From the NCBI GenBank assembly GCA_964546955.1, contig CAZJLP010000025.1:4258-68257 (forward strand): a stretch of 64,000 nucleotides of DNA, in the 5' to 3' direction. How positions within the stretch are numbered: the first letter of the stretch is position 1; every line of letters starts with the position of its first letter. Of the stretch, positions 44,122 through 52,800 are shown in pieces. The notes beneath the pieces were generated by a model. It was not told the DNA's origin, did not search any database, and saw only the letters and a program-made list of their open reading frames with translations. The position numbers and the translations under genes are program-made. This stretch comes from CAZJLP01 sp964546955 (GTDB taxonomy: Bacteria > Verrucomicrobiota > Verrucomicrobiia > Opitutales > Opitutaceae).

Positions 44122-44138
44122 TTAGGTTCGCAACCTAA
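44122..44138. promoter_or_regulatory. Palindromic operator candidate for the Rrf2 regulator
   Basis: TTAGGTTCGCAACCTAA, a perfect 7-3-7 dyad, lies in the 155-bp divergent gap between the regulator and gyrB, 24 bases from the regulator ATG. Rrf2 proteins bind as dimers to sites of similar size. Binding is inferred. Confidence 0.65.
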
Positions 44139-44253
44139 AATACTTTTCCTCTCCTCGGAAAAAAGCCCGCTTTTTACGCAAAAAAGGGGTTGTCCGCGCC
44201 CCCCTTTTCCGAAATATTTTTACCTTTCCGTTCCTCGACGTTCCCACTCCGAC

Positions 44254-46737
44254 ATGGCCGACTCACCCGACTCGCAAAACCTCTCCAAAGCCCAGGCAGG
44301 CGCCGTCGATTACGACGCCTCCAAAATTCAAAAACTCGAAGGGCTGGAGGGTGTTCGGAAGCGGCCCGACATGTATATCGGCGACACCAACGAACGGGGT
44401 CTGCATCACTGTGTTTTTGAGGTCGTCGACAACTCGATTGACGAGGCGCTGGCCGGCTTCGCGAGCGAGGTAAAGGTCACCATCCATTTGGATGGGTCCT
44501 GCTCGATCGAAGACAACGGCCGGGGCATCCNNNNNNNNNNGGTGCTGACCAACCTGCATGCCGGCGGAAAATTCGGGAAAGGCGCCTACCAAGTTTCGGG
44601 GGGGCTGCACGGTGTCGGCGCCAAGTGCGTCAACGCGGTTTCCGAATGGTTCGAGGCTGAGGTTCGTCGCGGCGGCAAGGTCTACCAGATGCGGTTCGCG
44701 CAGGGTGTGACGACGCAGAAAATGACGGTGATCGGAGACACCAAAAAAACGGGGACAAAAATCACCTTTCGTCCGGACCCCGAGATCTTCAAGACGACCC
44801 GCGAATTTCAATATGAGATCCTGGCCAAGCGGCTCCGCGAGCTGGCGTTCCTGAATCCAGGCATCCACATCGAACTTGCGGACGAACGCGCCCAGAAGGG
44901 CGACAAGTTTTACTTCAAGGATGGCATCACGGAGTTCGTGAAATTCCTGAACACGAACAAGAATGTAGTGCACGACAAGCCGATCACGTTCAGCGACTCC
45001 GTCGCGAACGAGACGAATGCCACCCTGCCGAACATCGTGGTGGACGTGTCGATGCAGTACAACGACAGCTACAACGATCAGGTCTTCGCCTACGCCAATT
45101 CGATTTTCAATATCGAGGGCGGCACACACCTTTCCGGTTTCCGCACCGCTCTGACGCGCGTGGTCAACAACTTTGCCCGGGGCAACAATCTCATCAAGGA
45201 AAAGGACCCGTCGATCACCGGTGACGACGTGCGCGAAGGCCTGGTGGCGGTGATTTCCGTTAAGGTTCCCGAACCCCGTTTCGAAGGTCAGACGAAGACC
45301 AAGCTCTCCAACAGCGAGGTCGACGGCATCGTGCAGAAGATCGTGGGCGAAAAGCTCAAATTTTTCTTCGAGTCGAACACAGCGATCGCGAAGCGCATCA
45401 TCGACAAGACGCTCAACGCCGCGCGCGCGCGCGAAGCGGCCCGCAAGGCCCGGGAAACGGTCCGCAAGGGCGCTCTCTCCGGCGGCGGCCTCCCCGGCAA
45501 GCTGGCGGACTGCTCCGAGCGGGATCCAGCGCTGACCGAGCTCTACATTGTCGAAGGCGACTCGGCCGGCGGTTCGGCCAAGCAGGGCCGCGACCGGCGC
45601 TTTCAAGCGATCCTGCCGCTGCGCGGAAAACTGATCAACACGGAGAAGGCCCGTCTGGATAAAGTGCTCTCCAATGAGGAAATTCGCACGCTGATCACCG
45701 CGGTGGGCACCGGCATCGGAGAAGGCGACGACAATGTTGGCGGTTTTAACCCCGACAAAGCCCGTTATCACCGCGTCATCATCATGACCGACGCGGATGT
45801 GGACGGCTCCCATATCCGCACCCTGCTCCTGACCTTCCTCTATCGGCAGATGAAGGGCCTGATCGAGCGAGGCTACGTCTACATCGCCCAGCCCCCGCTG
45901 TACAAAATCAAGCGCAAGAAACGCGAGCAGTACATCGACAATGATGAACAGTTGAACCGCATCCTTCTGGAACTGGGCTCCGAGGACGTCGTGCTCACCC
46001 GCAACAAGGACCTCCACGTTTTCGCCCCCGCGCTGATCGACAAGGTGGTCGAATCTCTCGCCGCGCTGGAAAAACTGGGCGCCGGCGTCACGCGGTATGG
46101 CGCGATCCTGGCCGAGTACCTGGATCGCCGCGATCCGGCAACGCACGCCCTGCCTCGCTATGTCGCGCGTATTCGCGAGGGCAACCGCGAGTCGCACGAG
46201 TTCCTGAAGGACGAAACCGCGCGCGCGACGTTTGTGCAGCAGCATGGCCTGGACGCGGATCTCTTCGAGCAGCCGGATTCGACCACGAAGAATCCCTTCA
46301 GCACCAAACGCATCACGATTCACGAAATCTTCGAGTCGACGGAGATGTCTAAATTACTCAACGCGATCGCCGCCACTGGACTCGAGATCGACCGTTTCAC
46401 ACGGACCGAAGACGCCCGCTATACCGTGACGGAGAATCTCGGCCAGAAGAGCGAATCCAAAACCGAGCTTTTCTCCCCGCTCGAGATCCTCACGCATATC
46501 CGCGGCCTTGGACGCAAGGGCCTCAGCATCCAGCGCTACAAGGGCCTGGGCGAAATGAACCCGAAGCAGCTGTTCGAGACCACGATGGATCCGGAAAAAC
46601 GGCGCCTGCTGAAAGTCTCGATTAACGACGCCGCCAAAGCCGACGCCCTCTTCACCTTGCTCATGGGCGACGAAGTCCCTCCCCGCCGCCAATTCATCGA
46701 GGACAACGCGCTTAACGTGCAGTACCTGGACGTTTAA
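44254..46737 (+). CDS. gyrB: DNA gyrase subunit B (contains a scaffold gap)
   Basis: About 827 codons as deposited. The GHKL ATPase domain has DNSIDEALAGF and DNGRGI, then the 10-N gap, then LHAGGKFGKGAYQVSGGLHGVGAKCVNA. The TOPRIM domain carries YIVEGDSAGGSAKQGRDR and MTDADVDGSHIRTLL, with the insert and C-terminal QRYKGLGEMNPKQL that pairs with GyrA. Compared with E. coli GyrB, about 11 residues beyond the four X are missing from the ATP-lid region, so the real gap is near 43 bp; the frame is kept by chance. It supercoils DNA together with GyrA encoded 110 bases downstream. Confidence 0.97.
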   Translation: MADSPDSQNLSKAQAGAVDYDASKIQKLEGLEGVRKRPDMYIGDTNERGLHHCVFEVVDNSIDEALAGFASEVKVTIHLDGSCSIEDNGRGIXXXXVLTNLHAGGKFGKGAYQVSGGLHGVGAKCVNAVSEWFEAEVRRGGKVYQMRFAQGVTTQKMTVIGDTKKTGTKITFRPDPEIFKTTREFQYEILAKRLRELAFLNPGIHIELADERAQKGDKFYFKDGITEFVKFLNTNKNVVHDKPITFSDSVANETNATLPNIVVDVSMQYNDSYNDQVFAYANSIFNIEGGTHLSGFRTALTRVVNNFARGNNLIKEKDPSITGDDVREGLVAVISVKVPEPRFEGQTKTKLSNSEVDGIVQKIVGEKLKFFFESNTAIAKRIIDKTLNAARAREAARKARETVRKGALSGGGLPGKLADCSERDPALTELYIVEGDSAGGSAKQGRDRRFQAILPLRGKLINTEKARLDKVLSNEEIRTLITAVGTGIGEGDDNVGGFNPDKARYHRVIIMTDADVDGSHIRTLLLTFLYRQMKGLIERGYVYIAQPPLYKIKRKKREQYIDNDEQLNRILLELGSEDVVLTRNKDLHVFAPALIDKVVESLAALEKLGAGVTRYGAILAEYLDRRDPATHALPRYVARIREGNRESHEFLKDETARATFVQQHGLDADLFEQPDSTTKNPFSTKRITIHEIFESTEMSKLLNAIAATGLEIDRFTRTEDARYTVTENLGQKSESKTELFSPLEILTHIRGLGRKGLSIQRYKGLGEMNPKQLFETTMDPEKRRLLKVSINDAAKADALFTLLMGDEVPPRRQFIEDNALNVQYLDV
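44531..44540. other. Scaffold gap (10 N) inside gyrB
   Basis: A placeholder between the GRGI motif and the VLTNLHAGGKF motif. Family alignment by eye predicts about 43 missing bases. Confidence 0.9.
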
Positions 46738-46762
46738 CGGCTTCGCCTAATTTAGAAGTAAA

Positions 46763-46837
46763 AATGTCGAATGAAGAATTCGGTCTCCCGCCGACACTGA
46801 CCTTCATTCTGCATTCTCCATTCATCATTCTTCATTT
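46763..46837. repeat. Heptamer array between gyrB and gyrA
   Basis: The right array (46802-46837) is five consecutive 7-nt words of consensus YWNCATT, starting and ending with CTTCATT. The left arm (46763-46783) has three words of the inverse type, AATG followed by NNG, including AATGAAG. It ends 10 bases before the gyrA start, and no purine-rich ribosome-binding site is present there. Confidence 0.8.
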
Positions 46838-46846
46838 GTTTTAACT

Positions 46847-49420
46847 GTGTACACCGCTTCCGAGAAACTTTCGTCCGCCAATATCACCGACATCATGCAG
46901 ACGGCGTACATCGACTATTCGATGTCGGTCATCATCTCGCGGGCCTTGCCGGATGCGCGCGACGGGCTGAAGCCGGTGCAGCGGCGCATCCTGTACGCGA
47001 TGTTGCGGGAAGGCCTGCTGCACAATCGCTCCTTCGACAAATGCGCGGGCGTGGTCGGTGAAGTCCTCAAAAACTATCACCCGCACGGCGACTCCTCGGT
47101 GTACGATACCCTCGTCCGCATGGCGCAGACCTGGGTCATGCGGTATCCCTTGATCGATCCTCAAGGCAACTTCGGTTCGGTCGACGGGGATCCGCCCGCT
47201 GCCTACCGCTACACCGAGTGCCGCCTCAACTCGATCGCCGAGGAACTGCTCTCCGACATCGAAGAAGAGACGGTCGACTTCGCCCCGAACTACAAGGAAT
47301 CCACGGTCGAACCCACTGTGTTGCCGGCCGCTCTGCCGAATCTCCTGATGAACGGGTCGACCGGCATCGCGGTCGGGATGGCGACCAACATCCCGCCCCA
47401 CAATCTGCGGGAGTTGATCACGGCAACCTGCGCGATCATCGATCGGCCGGGCATCTCCGTCGACGAACTCTGCACGATCGTGCAGGGACCCGACTTTCCC
47501 ACCGGCGGCACGATCTCCGGCCGCGAAGGGATCCTTTCCTACCTGAAGACCGGCAAGGGCATCGTTCGGATCCGCGGCAAGGCCCACACCGAAGAGGTCA
47601 AGGGAGGGATGGAGCAGATCGTCATCACCGAGATTCCCTACAACGTGAACCGCGCCAACTTGGTCACGCGGATCGCGGAATTGGTGACCGACAAGCAGAT
47701 CGACGGAATCCGCGACGTGCGCGACGAGTCCGACGAGAATACCCGCGTCGTCATCGAAATCAAACGCGGCGAACAGGCCAAGGTGGTCATCAACCAGCTG
47801 TTCCAGAAGACGGCACTGGAATCCTCGTTCGGCGTGACTCTGCTCGCCCTCGACAAGAAGCGGCCGAAGCAGATGAACATCAAAGAGTTGATCGAGTGCT
47901 ACATCGAGCATCGCCGCGATGTCGTCACCCGCCGCACGAAATTCCGCCTCAAGCAGGCCGAAGACCGGGCGCACATCCTCGAGGGCTACAAGATCGCCCT
48001 CGATAACCTCGATGACTTCGTCAAAATAATCCGCGCATCATCGAATCGCGAGGAGGCCAAACAAAAGCTGATGGCCAAGTACCCCCTTTCGGTGCGTCAG
48101 ACCGATGCGATTCTCGAGCTGCGACTGTATCAGCTCACTGGACTGGAGCGCGACAAGATCGAAGCCGAGTACCTGGAGTTGCTGAAGTTGATCGAAGAAT
48201 TGCGCAGCATCCTCGAAAGCGAGAGCAAGCTGTTGACCGTCATCAAGACCGAGCTTCTCACCCTCAAGGAGAAATACGGCGACGATCGCAAGACCGAGAT
48301 CATTGCTGCGGCCGGGGAATTCCGCATGGAAGACGTCATCCCCAACGAGGGCTGTGTCATCACCGTCTCGCACTTGGGTTTCATCAAACGCACACCCGTC
48401 GCCGAGTACCGCAGCCAAAAGCGCGGCGGCAAGGGCATCATCGGCACCGAAACCTACGAGGACGATTTCGTGGAGCGGCTCTTCACTGCCAGCACGCATG
48501 ACTTTGTGCTCTTTTTCACCAACCAGGGCCAGTGCCTGGCGAAGAAGATCTATGACATCCCCGAGGGCGCCCGGACGACCAAGGGCAAGAGCGTGTCGAG
48601 TTTCCTGCGGCTGTCCGAAGGCGAAAAGATCGCCGCTATGATCTGTGTCGAGGCCTTCAGCGAAGACTTCTACATCGTCATGGCGACGAAAGCCGGCACG
48701 TTGAAGAAAACCCGCCTCTCGGAATACGAGAACGCGACGCGCGAAGGCGGCGTCGCCGGTATCCGCTTGGAGCCGAACGACACCCTCGTGGGCTGCGTCC
48801 TCACCAACGGCTCGAACGAAATCATCCTAGTCTCACACCAGGGGCAGGCAGTTCGGTTTTTCGAGGGAGCAGCCACGTTCGAAAGCGACACGACGCCCCC
48901 GATCGAAGGCACCGCGCCCCCTGAAATGGGCGAAAAACCGGAAGGCCTTCGCGCCATGGGCCGCAACACGGTCGGGGTGACCGGAATGCGTTTCAAATAC
49001 GACGGAGACTATTTGCAGGCCATCGAAGTCTGCGATCCAGACGCCCGCTTGCTCGTCGCTCGCGAAGATGGAATCGGCAAACGGACTCCGTTCGCTGACT
49101 ATCGACTCACCCGCCGCGGCGGTACGGGCGTCATCGCCATCGATCTTCCGGAGGACGGCTCGGTCAAGGTCGCGGGCGCCCTCAGCGTGAGAGACCATGA
49201 CGAAGTCATGTTCCTCACGGCCAAAGGCCAGAGCATCCGCACCCGAGTCAAAGAGATACGCGAGACCGGTCGCGGCGCCAAGGGAGTGAAGCTCCTGACC
49301 TTGGGCGAAGGCGACAAGCTCTTGAGCGTAGCGCGCATCGTCGAGACCGAGGAACAGCTCGATGCAGCAGCCACGGCCGCTCCGGAAGCGACGCCTCCTG
49401 AGTCACCGGCGGTGACGTAA
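46847..49420 (+). CDS. gyrA: DNA gyrase subunit A
   Basis: 857 residues from a GTG start. The catalytic Tyr is Y122 in AAYRYTECR, the same number as in E. coli. The quinolone-resistance region reads HPHGDSSVYD with S83 and D87, the sensitive-type residues. The C-terminal beta-pinwheel has the GyrA box as QKRGGKG, which identifies gyrase rather than topoisomerase IV. The tail is Ala/Pro/Glu-rich. The start has no visible Shine-Dalgarno sequence, because the heptamer array occupies the leader. A strong terminator follows. Confidence 0.96.
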   Translation: MYTASEKLSSANITDIMQTAYIDYSMSVIISRALPDARDGLKPVQRRILYAMLREGLLHNRSFDKCAGVVGEVLKNYHPHGDSSVYDTLVRMAQTWVMRYPLIDPQGNFGSVDGDPPAAYRYTECRLNSIAEELLSDIEEETVDFAPNYKESTVEPTVLPAALPNLLMNGSTGIAVGMATNIPPHNLRELITATCAIIDRPGISVDELCTIVQGPDFPTGGTISGREGILSYLKTGKGIVRIRGKAHTEEVKGGMEQIVITEIPYNVNRANLVTRIAELVTDKQIDGIRDVRDESDENTRVVIEIKRGEQAKVVINQLFQKTALESSFGVTLLALDKKRPKQMNIKELIECYIEHRRDVVTRRTKFRLKQAEDRAHILEGYKIALDNLDDFVKIIRASSNREEAKQKLMAKYPLSVRQTDAILELRLYQLTGLERDKIEAEYLELLKLIEELRSILESESKLLTVIKTELLTLKEKYGDDRKTEIIAAAGEFRMEDVIPNEGCVITVSHLGFIKRTPVAEYRSQKRGGKGIIGTETYEDDFVERLFTASTHDFVLFFTNQGQCLAKKIYDIPEGARTTKGKSVSSFLRLSEGEKIAAMICVEAFSEDFYIVMATKAGTLKKTRLSEYENATREGGVAGIRLEPNDTLVGCVLTNGSNEIILVSHQGQAVRFFEGAATFESDTTPPIEGTAPPEMGEKPEGLRAMGRNTVGVTGMRFKYDGDYLQAIEVCDPDARLLVAREDGIGKRTPFADYRLTRRGGTGVIAIDLPEDGSVKVAGALSVRDHDEVMFLTAKGQSIRTRVKEIRETGRGAKGVKLLTLGEGDKLLSVARIVETEEQLDAAATAAPEATPPESPAVT

Positions 49421-49847
49421 GGCCTGAGTCTCGAGCGCGGAGCTGGAAGCTCTTAGGAGGCGCCCTTCGGGGGCGCCTTTTTTCTACCGCAGGGCGGCGG
49501 CCGAGCATCCGCCTTCGAAGGAGCTCCGAAAAACGCGGCCAACCAACAAAAGGTGGAGCCCGCCGTCCCTGGGTGGGCTATTGGACGGCAATGTCCTAGT
49601 AACGTCGGACCTGAACCAATCCCGCACGCGCGGGATTCCACCTGAATTGCATCGCACCTCGTTTTCAGAGATCCCCTGACACTCAGCGATCAGTGGGCGG
49701 AGTTGCGGCCCTCATTCGACATCAGCAGAGGTGTCGCTGGCTGTGCTCGTGCAGCCAAAAATCGCCCAAGATTTCCGTGAAAGTGCCGATTCCACCTTGC
49801 CAACGTTATCGCTCGGCGTCTCCTTTCTAACGATTTTCGTTGCACGT
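49421..49847. other. Intergenic region with terminator and small palindromes
   Basis: About 427 bp between gyrA and the EIIA gene. After the gyrA terminator it contains AGCCCGCC facing GGTGGGCT (about 49557-49580) and AATCCCGC facing GCGGGATT (about 49618-49637), both REP-like. From 49660 to 49847 I see no further structure beyond the presumed promoter of the next gene. Confidence 0.5.
49458..49484 (+). terminator. Terminator of gyrA
   Basis: Stem AGGCGCCC with GGGCGCCT, a TTCGG loop and a following T-run. It lies 37 bases after the gyrA stop. Confidence 0.95.
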
Positions 49848-50333
49848 ATGGCCCGACGTTTGTCTCAGCTTCTCGATCCCTCTCGCATCACTTTGAATGT
49901 TCAAAGTTCGAAGCGCACGCTGGCGCTCAACGAAGTGGCGCGTTTGCTCGAGAATCATCCCGAAGTCGGCAATTTTCAGGGCTTTTACAACGAACTGCTG
50001 GCACGCGAGCGCCTGGACACCACCTGCTTAGGAAACGAGATCGCCCTGCCCCATGCACGCACCGAGCATGTGCACAAGATCGTGCTCGCCGTGGGCCGCA
50101 GCGACCGCGGAGTTCTCTTTGAAAACGGCGGCAATCAGAATGTCCGCTTGCTCTTTGTTCTCGGGACGCCGAAGTCCAACCCTACCGACTATTTGATGGT
50201 CGTAAGCTCTCTCTGCAAGATGCTCAAGGACCCGGTCAATCGCCAAGCCTTGCTCACGGCCTCCACGGTGGAAGCATTCATCCAAGCCGTCGTCAGGGCG
50301 GAAGAACAAATGCTCGCCCCGGCCGCGAAGTAA
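49848..50333 (+). CDS. ptsN: PTS EIIA (PtsN/fructose type) domain protein
   Basis: 161 residues from the ATG at 49848; a longer frame from 49731 has no family sequence. The EIIA type-2 fold shows the phosphorylatable His in NEIALPHARTEHV near residue 66, with VRLLFVLGTP as the central strand. No other PTS proteins are visible here, so it likely has a regulatory role such as PtsN rather than sugar import. It converges on the S46 peptidase gene with a periodic inverted element between. Confidence 0.85.
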   Translation: MARRLSQLLDPSRITLNVQSSKRTLALNEVARLLENHPEVGNFQGFYNELLARERLDTTCLGNEIALPHARTEHVHKIVLAVGRSDRGVLFENGGNQNVRLLFVLGTPKSNPTDYLMVVSSLCKMLKDPVNRQALLTASTVEAFIQAVVRAEEQMLAPAAK

Positions 50334-50350
50334 GACCGCCGGAAAGCCCG

Positions 50351-50556
50351 AGGCCAGAAGCCAGAAATCAGGGGTCCAGAGGTCAGACACCGGAGGCCAG
50401 AGGGCAGATCCCAGGAGTTAGAACAGGAAACTTTTGGTGTAGGAAGTCGCTGCTCGCAGCGATGCTACTCTACGGCGGATGTCAGCGATGTGGCCCTTGT
50501 CTTCTCAAGTCTGGCTCCCGGCTTTCTGGCCTCTGGTCCGCTGGCTTCTGGCTTCC
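50351..50556. repeat. Heptamer-periodic inverted element between convergent genes
   Basis: The left arm (50351-50428) contains about ten 7-nt words, many ending in CAG or CAGA (GGCCAGA, AGCCAGA, AGGTCAG, AGGGCAG). The right arm (50508-50556) has the inverse type (CTTCTGG, CCTCTGG) with two 8-nt units. The spacer holds an inner hairpin TCGCTGC / GCAGCGA and the word CTACTCTAC. The element starts 17 bases after ptsN and ends 2 bases before the S46 peptidase stop. Confidence 0.8.
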
Positions 50557-50558
50557 GT

Positions 50559-52628
50559 TTATTTACCGCCCAGCTCCTTCACCAATCCGTCGGCACCGTA
50601 GACCGCGCGGAGGGCCTCCATGATTGCGCGCGCGTCGACCGAGAGCGCGCGAGCTTGCACATCCGAATAGGCGTAGTTCAACACGAGCGACTGGAGATTG
50701 CCGTCGAAAATAAGTCCCACATACTCCGCGTCGCGATTGATCACGGGACTGCCGGAGTTGCCGCCGATAATGTCGTTTGTGCTGACAAAATTGTAAGGGG
50801 TGGCGGGATTTACTTTGGATTTCGCCGCGATCCAACGCGGCGGCAAATCGAACGGCTCCTTGCCCTTGTGCTGAGCGGAACGCTCATAAAGTCCCGACAT
50901 CTTGGTGAAGGGCTCCACGGGCTTGCCGTTTTCCTCGTATCCCTTCACTACGCCATGAGTAAGGCGCAGCGTGAAGGTGGCGTCAGGCGCCTGGTTGGCT
51001 CCGAACTTGGAGAAGCGCACCTTGGAAATGCGTTGATGCGCCTGCTCCTTGATTTCTCCCTGCTCTTCGATGAGCTTGCGGACCGTGCGGGCCTCGCTGT
51101 CCACAGCGCGAGCCAAGGCGATCATTGGATCGGTGTGCTGCGCGAGTTCCGCCGCGGGCTTTGCATAGAGAGTTTTCCGCAAGGCGACATCTTTGACCTT
51201 GGTGCCCAGCACGAGCTCGGTCGCGCGAGCCGCCGGCGCTTTGCCCGCCAAAGCCGCCTTCACCACGGGATCGTTCACGCCCAACTCCTTCGCCAGGTAG
51301 GTAAGAAAGTGGCTCAGCTTCAAAATCTCCATGTCGTCGTAAATCGGCTCCGCGGAGAACAGCGACAGTTCGAGTTCGGGCTTTGCCGAATCCCGATACT
51401 CCCGCAAGCGTTCGCCGTTGGGCTTGGCGTATTCATGCGGCGCCCGATAAAGCCGCCGCGCGATCGAAAACAATTGCGAATTGAAGCCGTAGGGTTCGAT
51501 CAAGTTGTAGCGGGGCGCGTGCTTCACGAGCACCTTTTGAGCCTCGGCGATCCTGTCCCAGGCATCCTTGGCCTCGAATTCAGGCTTCTCCGCGGCATGG
51601 GCCTTGAGCGCAGCTTCTTCCGCTCTCTTCGCTTCGAACAGCGCGGGATCGAGCAGACCGGCCGCGCGTCCGTCGTAGACCTTGCGGCTGTTCTGGATCG
51701 TAAACAGCTCGTCCTTTGCGCGCCGGGCGTTCTCTTCGTCCCGCGCGCTGAAGCTCAGCAGCAGCACTTCGCGACTCTTGAGATAATTCATCGCGGCGGG
51801 CACGCGGACGTCCCGCTGGTACTCGAGCTCTGAAAGAGTCAGCAATCGCTCGGTGCCGCCGGGATGGCCGGACACAAAGACGAGTTCGTTTTCTTTGAGG
51901 CCGCTCTGATTCCATTTGAGAAAATGCTCCACCTTCGCGGGCTGGTCGTTCTCGTAAACCCGGAAGAAAGCGACGTCCATACAGTAGCGCGGGAACTCGA
52001 AATTGTCCGGATCGCCGCCGAAAAAGGCCGCCTGCTGCTCCGGCGCGAAAACAAGGCGGACGTCCGTGTAGCGTTTGTATTTGTAAAGGTGGTACATGGC
52101 GCCCTGATAGAGCGTGACCACGTCGCTGCGCAGTCCGGTCTTGTCGACGGATTCTTTTTCGATCGCCGCTTTCGCCGAACGGCGCGCCGCGAAGGCTTCG
52201 GCGGGGGTCGCGCCGGCTTTGACTGCTGAGTTGAGCCGGTCCGTCACATCTTCGATCCCGACCAGCACATTGAGTTCGAGGTCGAGGCACTTGAGTTCAT
52301 CCGCGGGAGTCTTCGCGGCGAAACCGTCGCGGAGGTAATTGTTCGTCGCATTGCTCAGTTTCTGCAGGGCGTCGGACGCGACGTGGTGATTCGTGATCAC
52401 AAGTCCTTGGGCGGAGACGAAGGACCCCGAACCTCCGCTGTTGAGCCGGATCGAGGATTTCTGCACGTGCTCGAGCCAGGCTGCGGTGGGCTCGAAGCCA
52501 TAACGTTCCTTCAATTGCTGCCGAGGAGGCGCGTTGAGCAGCCACATGCCTTCATCGGCATGAACCGGGACCAGGGAGACGATGGACAGCAGCGCTGCGG
52601 AGAAAAGGGCACGAGTAGAATGAAACAT
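50559..52628 (-). CDS. S46-family dipeptidyl-peptidase (DPP7-like)
   Basis: 689 residues with a signal peptide ending near PVHADEG. It has a chymotrypsin-like double barrel: catalytic His in GLVITNHHVASD (about residue 84), and Ser in IGGNSGSPVIN (about 625). The residue after FD in IFDGNLQS is Gly; in P. gingivalis the corresponding residue is Gly in DPP7 and Arg in DPP11, so a hydrophobic P1 preference is suggested. It releases dipeptides in the periplasm for peptide use. Confidence 0.93.
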   Translation of the reverse strand: MFHSTRALFSAALLSIVSLVPVHADEGMWLLNAPPRQQLKERYGFEPTAAWLEHVQKSSIRLNSGGSGSFVSAQGLVITNHHVASDALQKLSNATNNYLRDGFAAKTPADELKCLDLELNVLVGIEDVTDRLNSAVKAGATPAEAFAARRSAKAAIEKESVDKTGLRSDVVTLYQGAMYHLYKYKRYTDVRLVFAPEQQAAFFGGDPDNFEFPRYCMDVAFFRVYENDQPAKVEHFLKWNQSGLKENELVFVSGHPGGTERLLTLSELEYQRDVRVPAAMNYLKSREVLLLSFSARDEENARRAKDELFTIQNSRKVYDGRAAGLLDPALFEAKRAEEAALKAHAAEKPEFEAKDAWDRIAEAQKVLVKHAPRYNLIEPYGFNSQLFSIARRLYRAPHEYAKPNGERLREYRDSAKPELELSLFSAEPIYDDMEILKLSHFLTYLAKELGVNDPVVKAALAGKAPAARATELVLGTKVKDVALRKTLYAKPAAELAQHTDPMIALARAVDSEARTVRKLIEEQGEIKEQAHQRISKVRFSKFGANQAPDATFTLRLTHGVVKGYEENGKPVEPFTKMSGLYERSAQHKGKEPFDLPPRWIAAKSKVNPATPYNFVSTNDIIGGNSGSPVINRDAEYVGLIFDGNLQSLVLNYAYSDVQARALSVDARAIMEALRAVYGADGLVKELGGK

Positions 52629-52800
52629 ACGTGATGCGAATGCCGGCGAAGCCGGATGGTTCTAGGGGCCGATGAAAACCTGTAGTGTGACGAAGGGGGC
52701 CCGGGAGGCAAGTCAGGGACGCGGTTCGAACCCGGGCGAGCCCTTCCCACCATCGGAGCTTGCGGCGCAGCGTCCGCCGTCAATTCTGGTTCGAGCGCGC

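Noticed and set aside
52692..52751. tRNA-like sequence with GGTTCGAA and ends GAAGGG / CCCTTC followed by CCACCA
   Set aside because: Only about 55 nt between the pairing ends; no anticodon arm, and the T-stem does not pair well. Probably chance or a decayed remnant.
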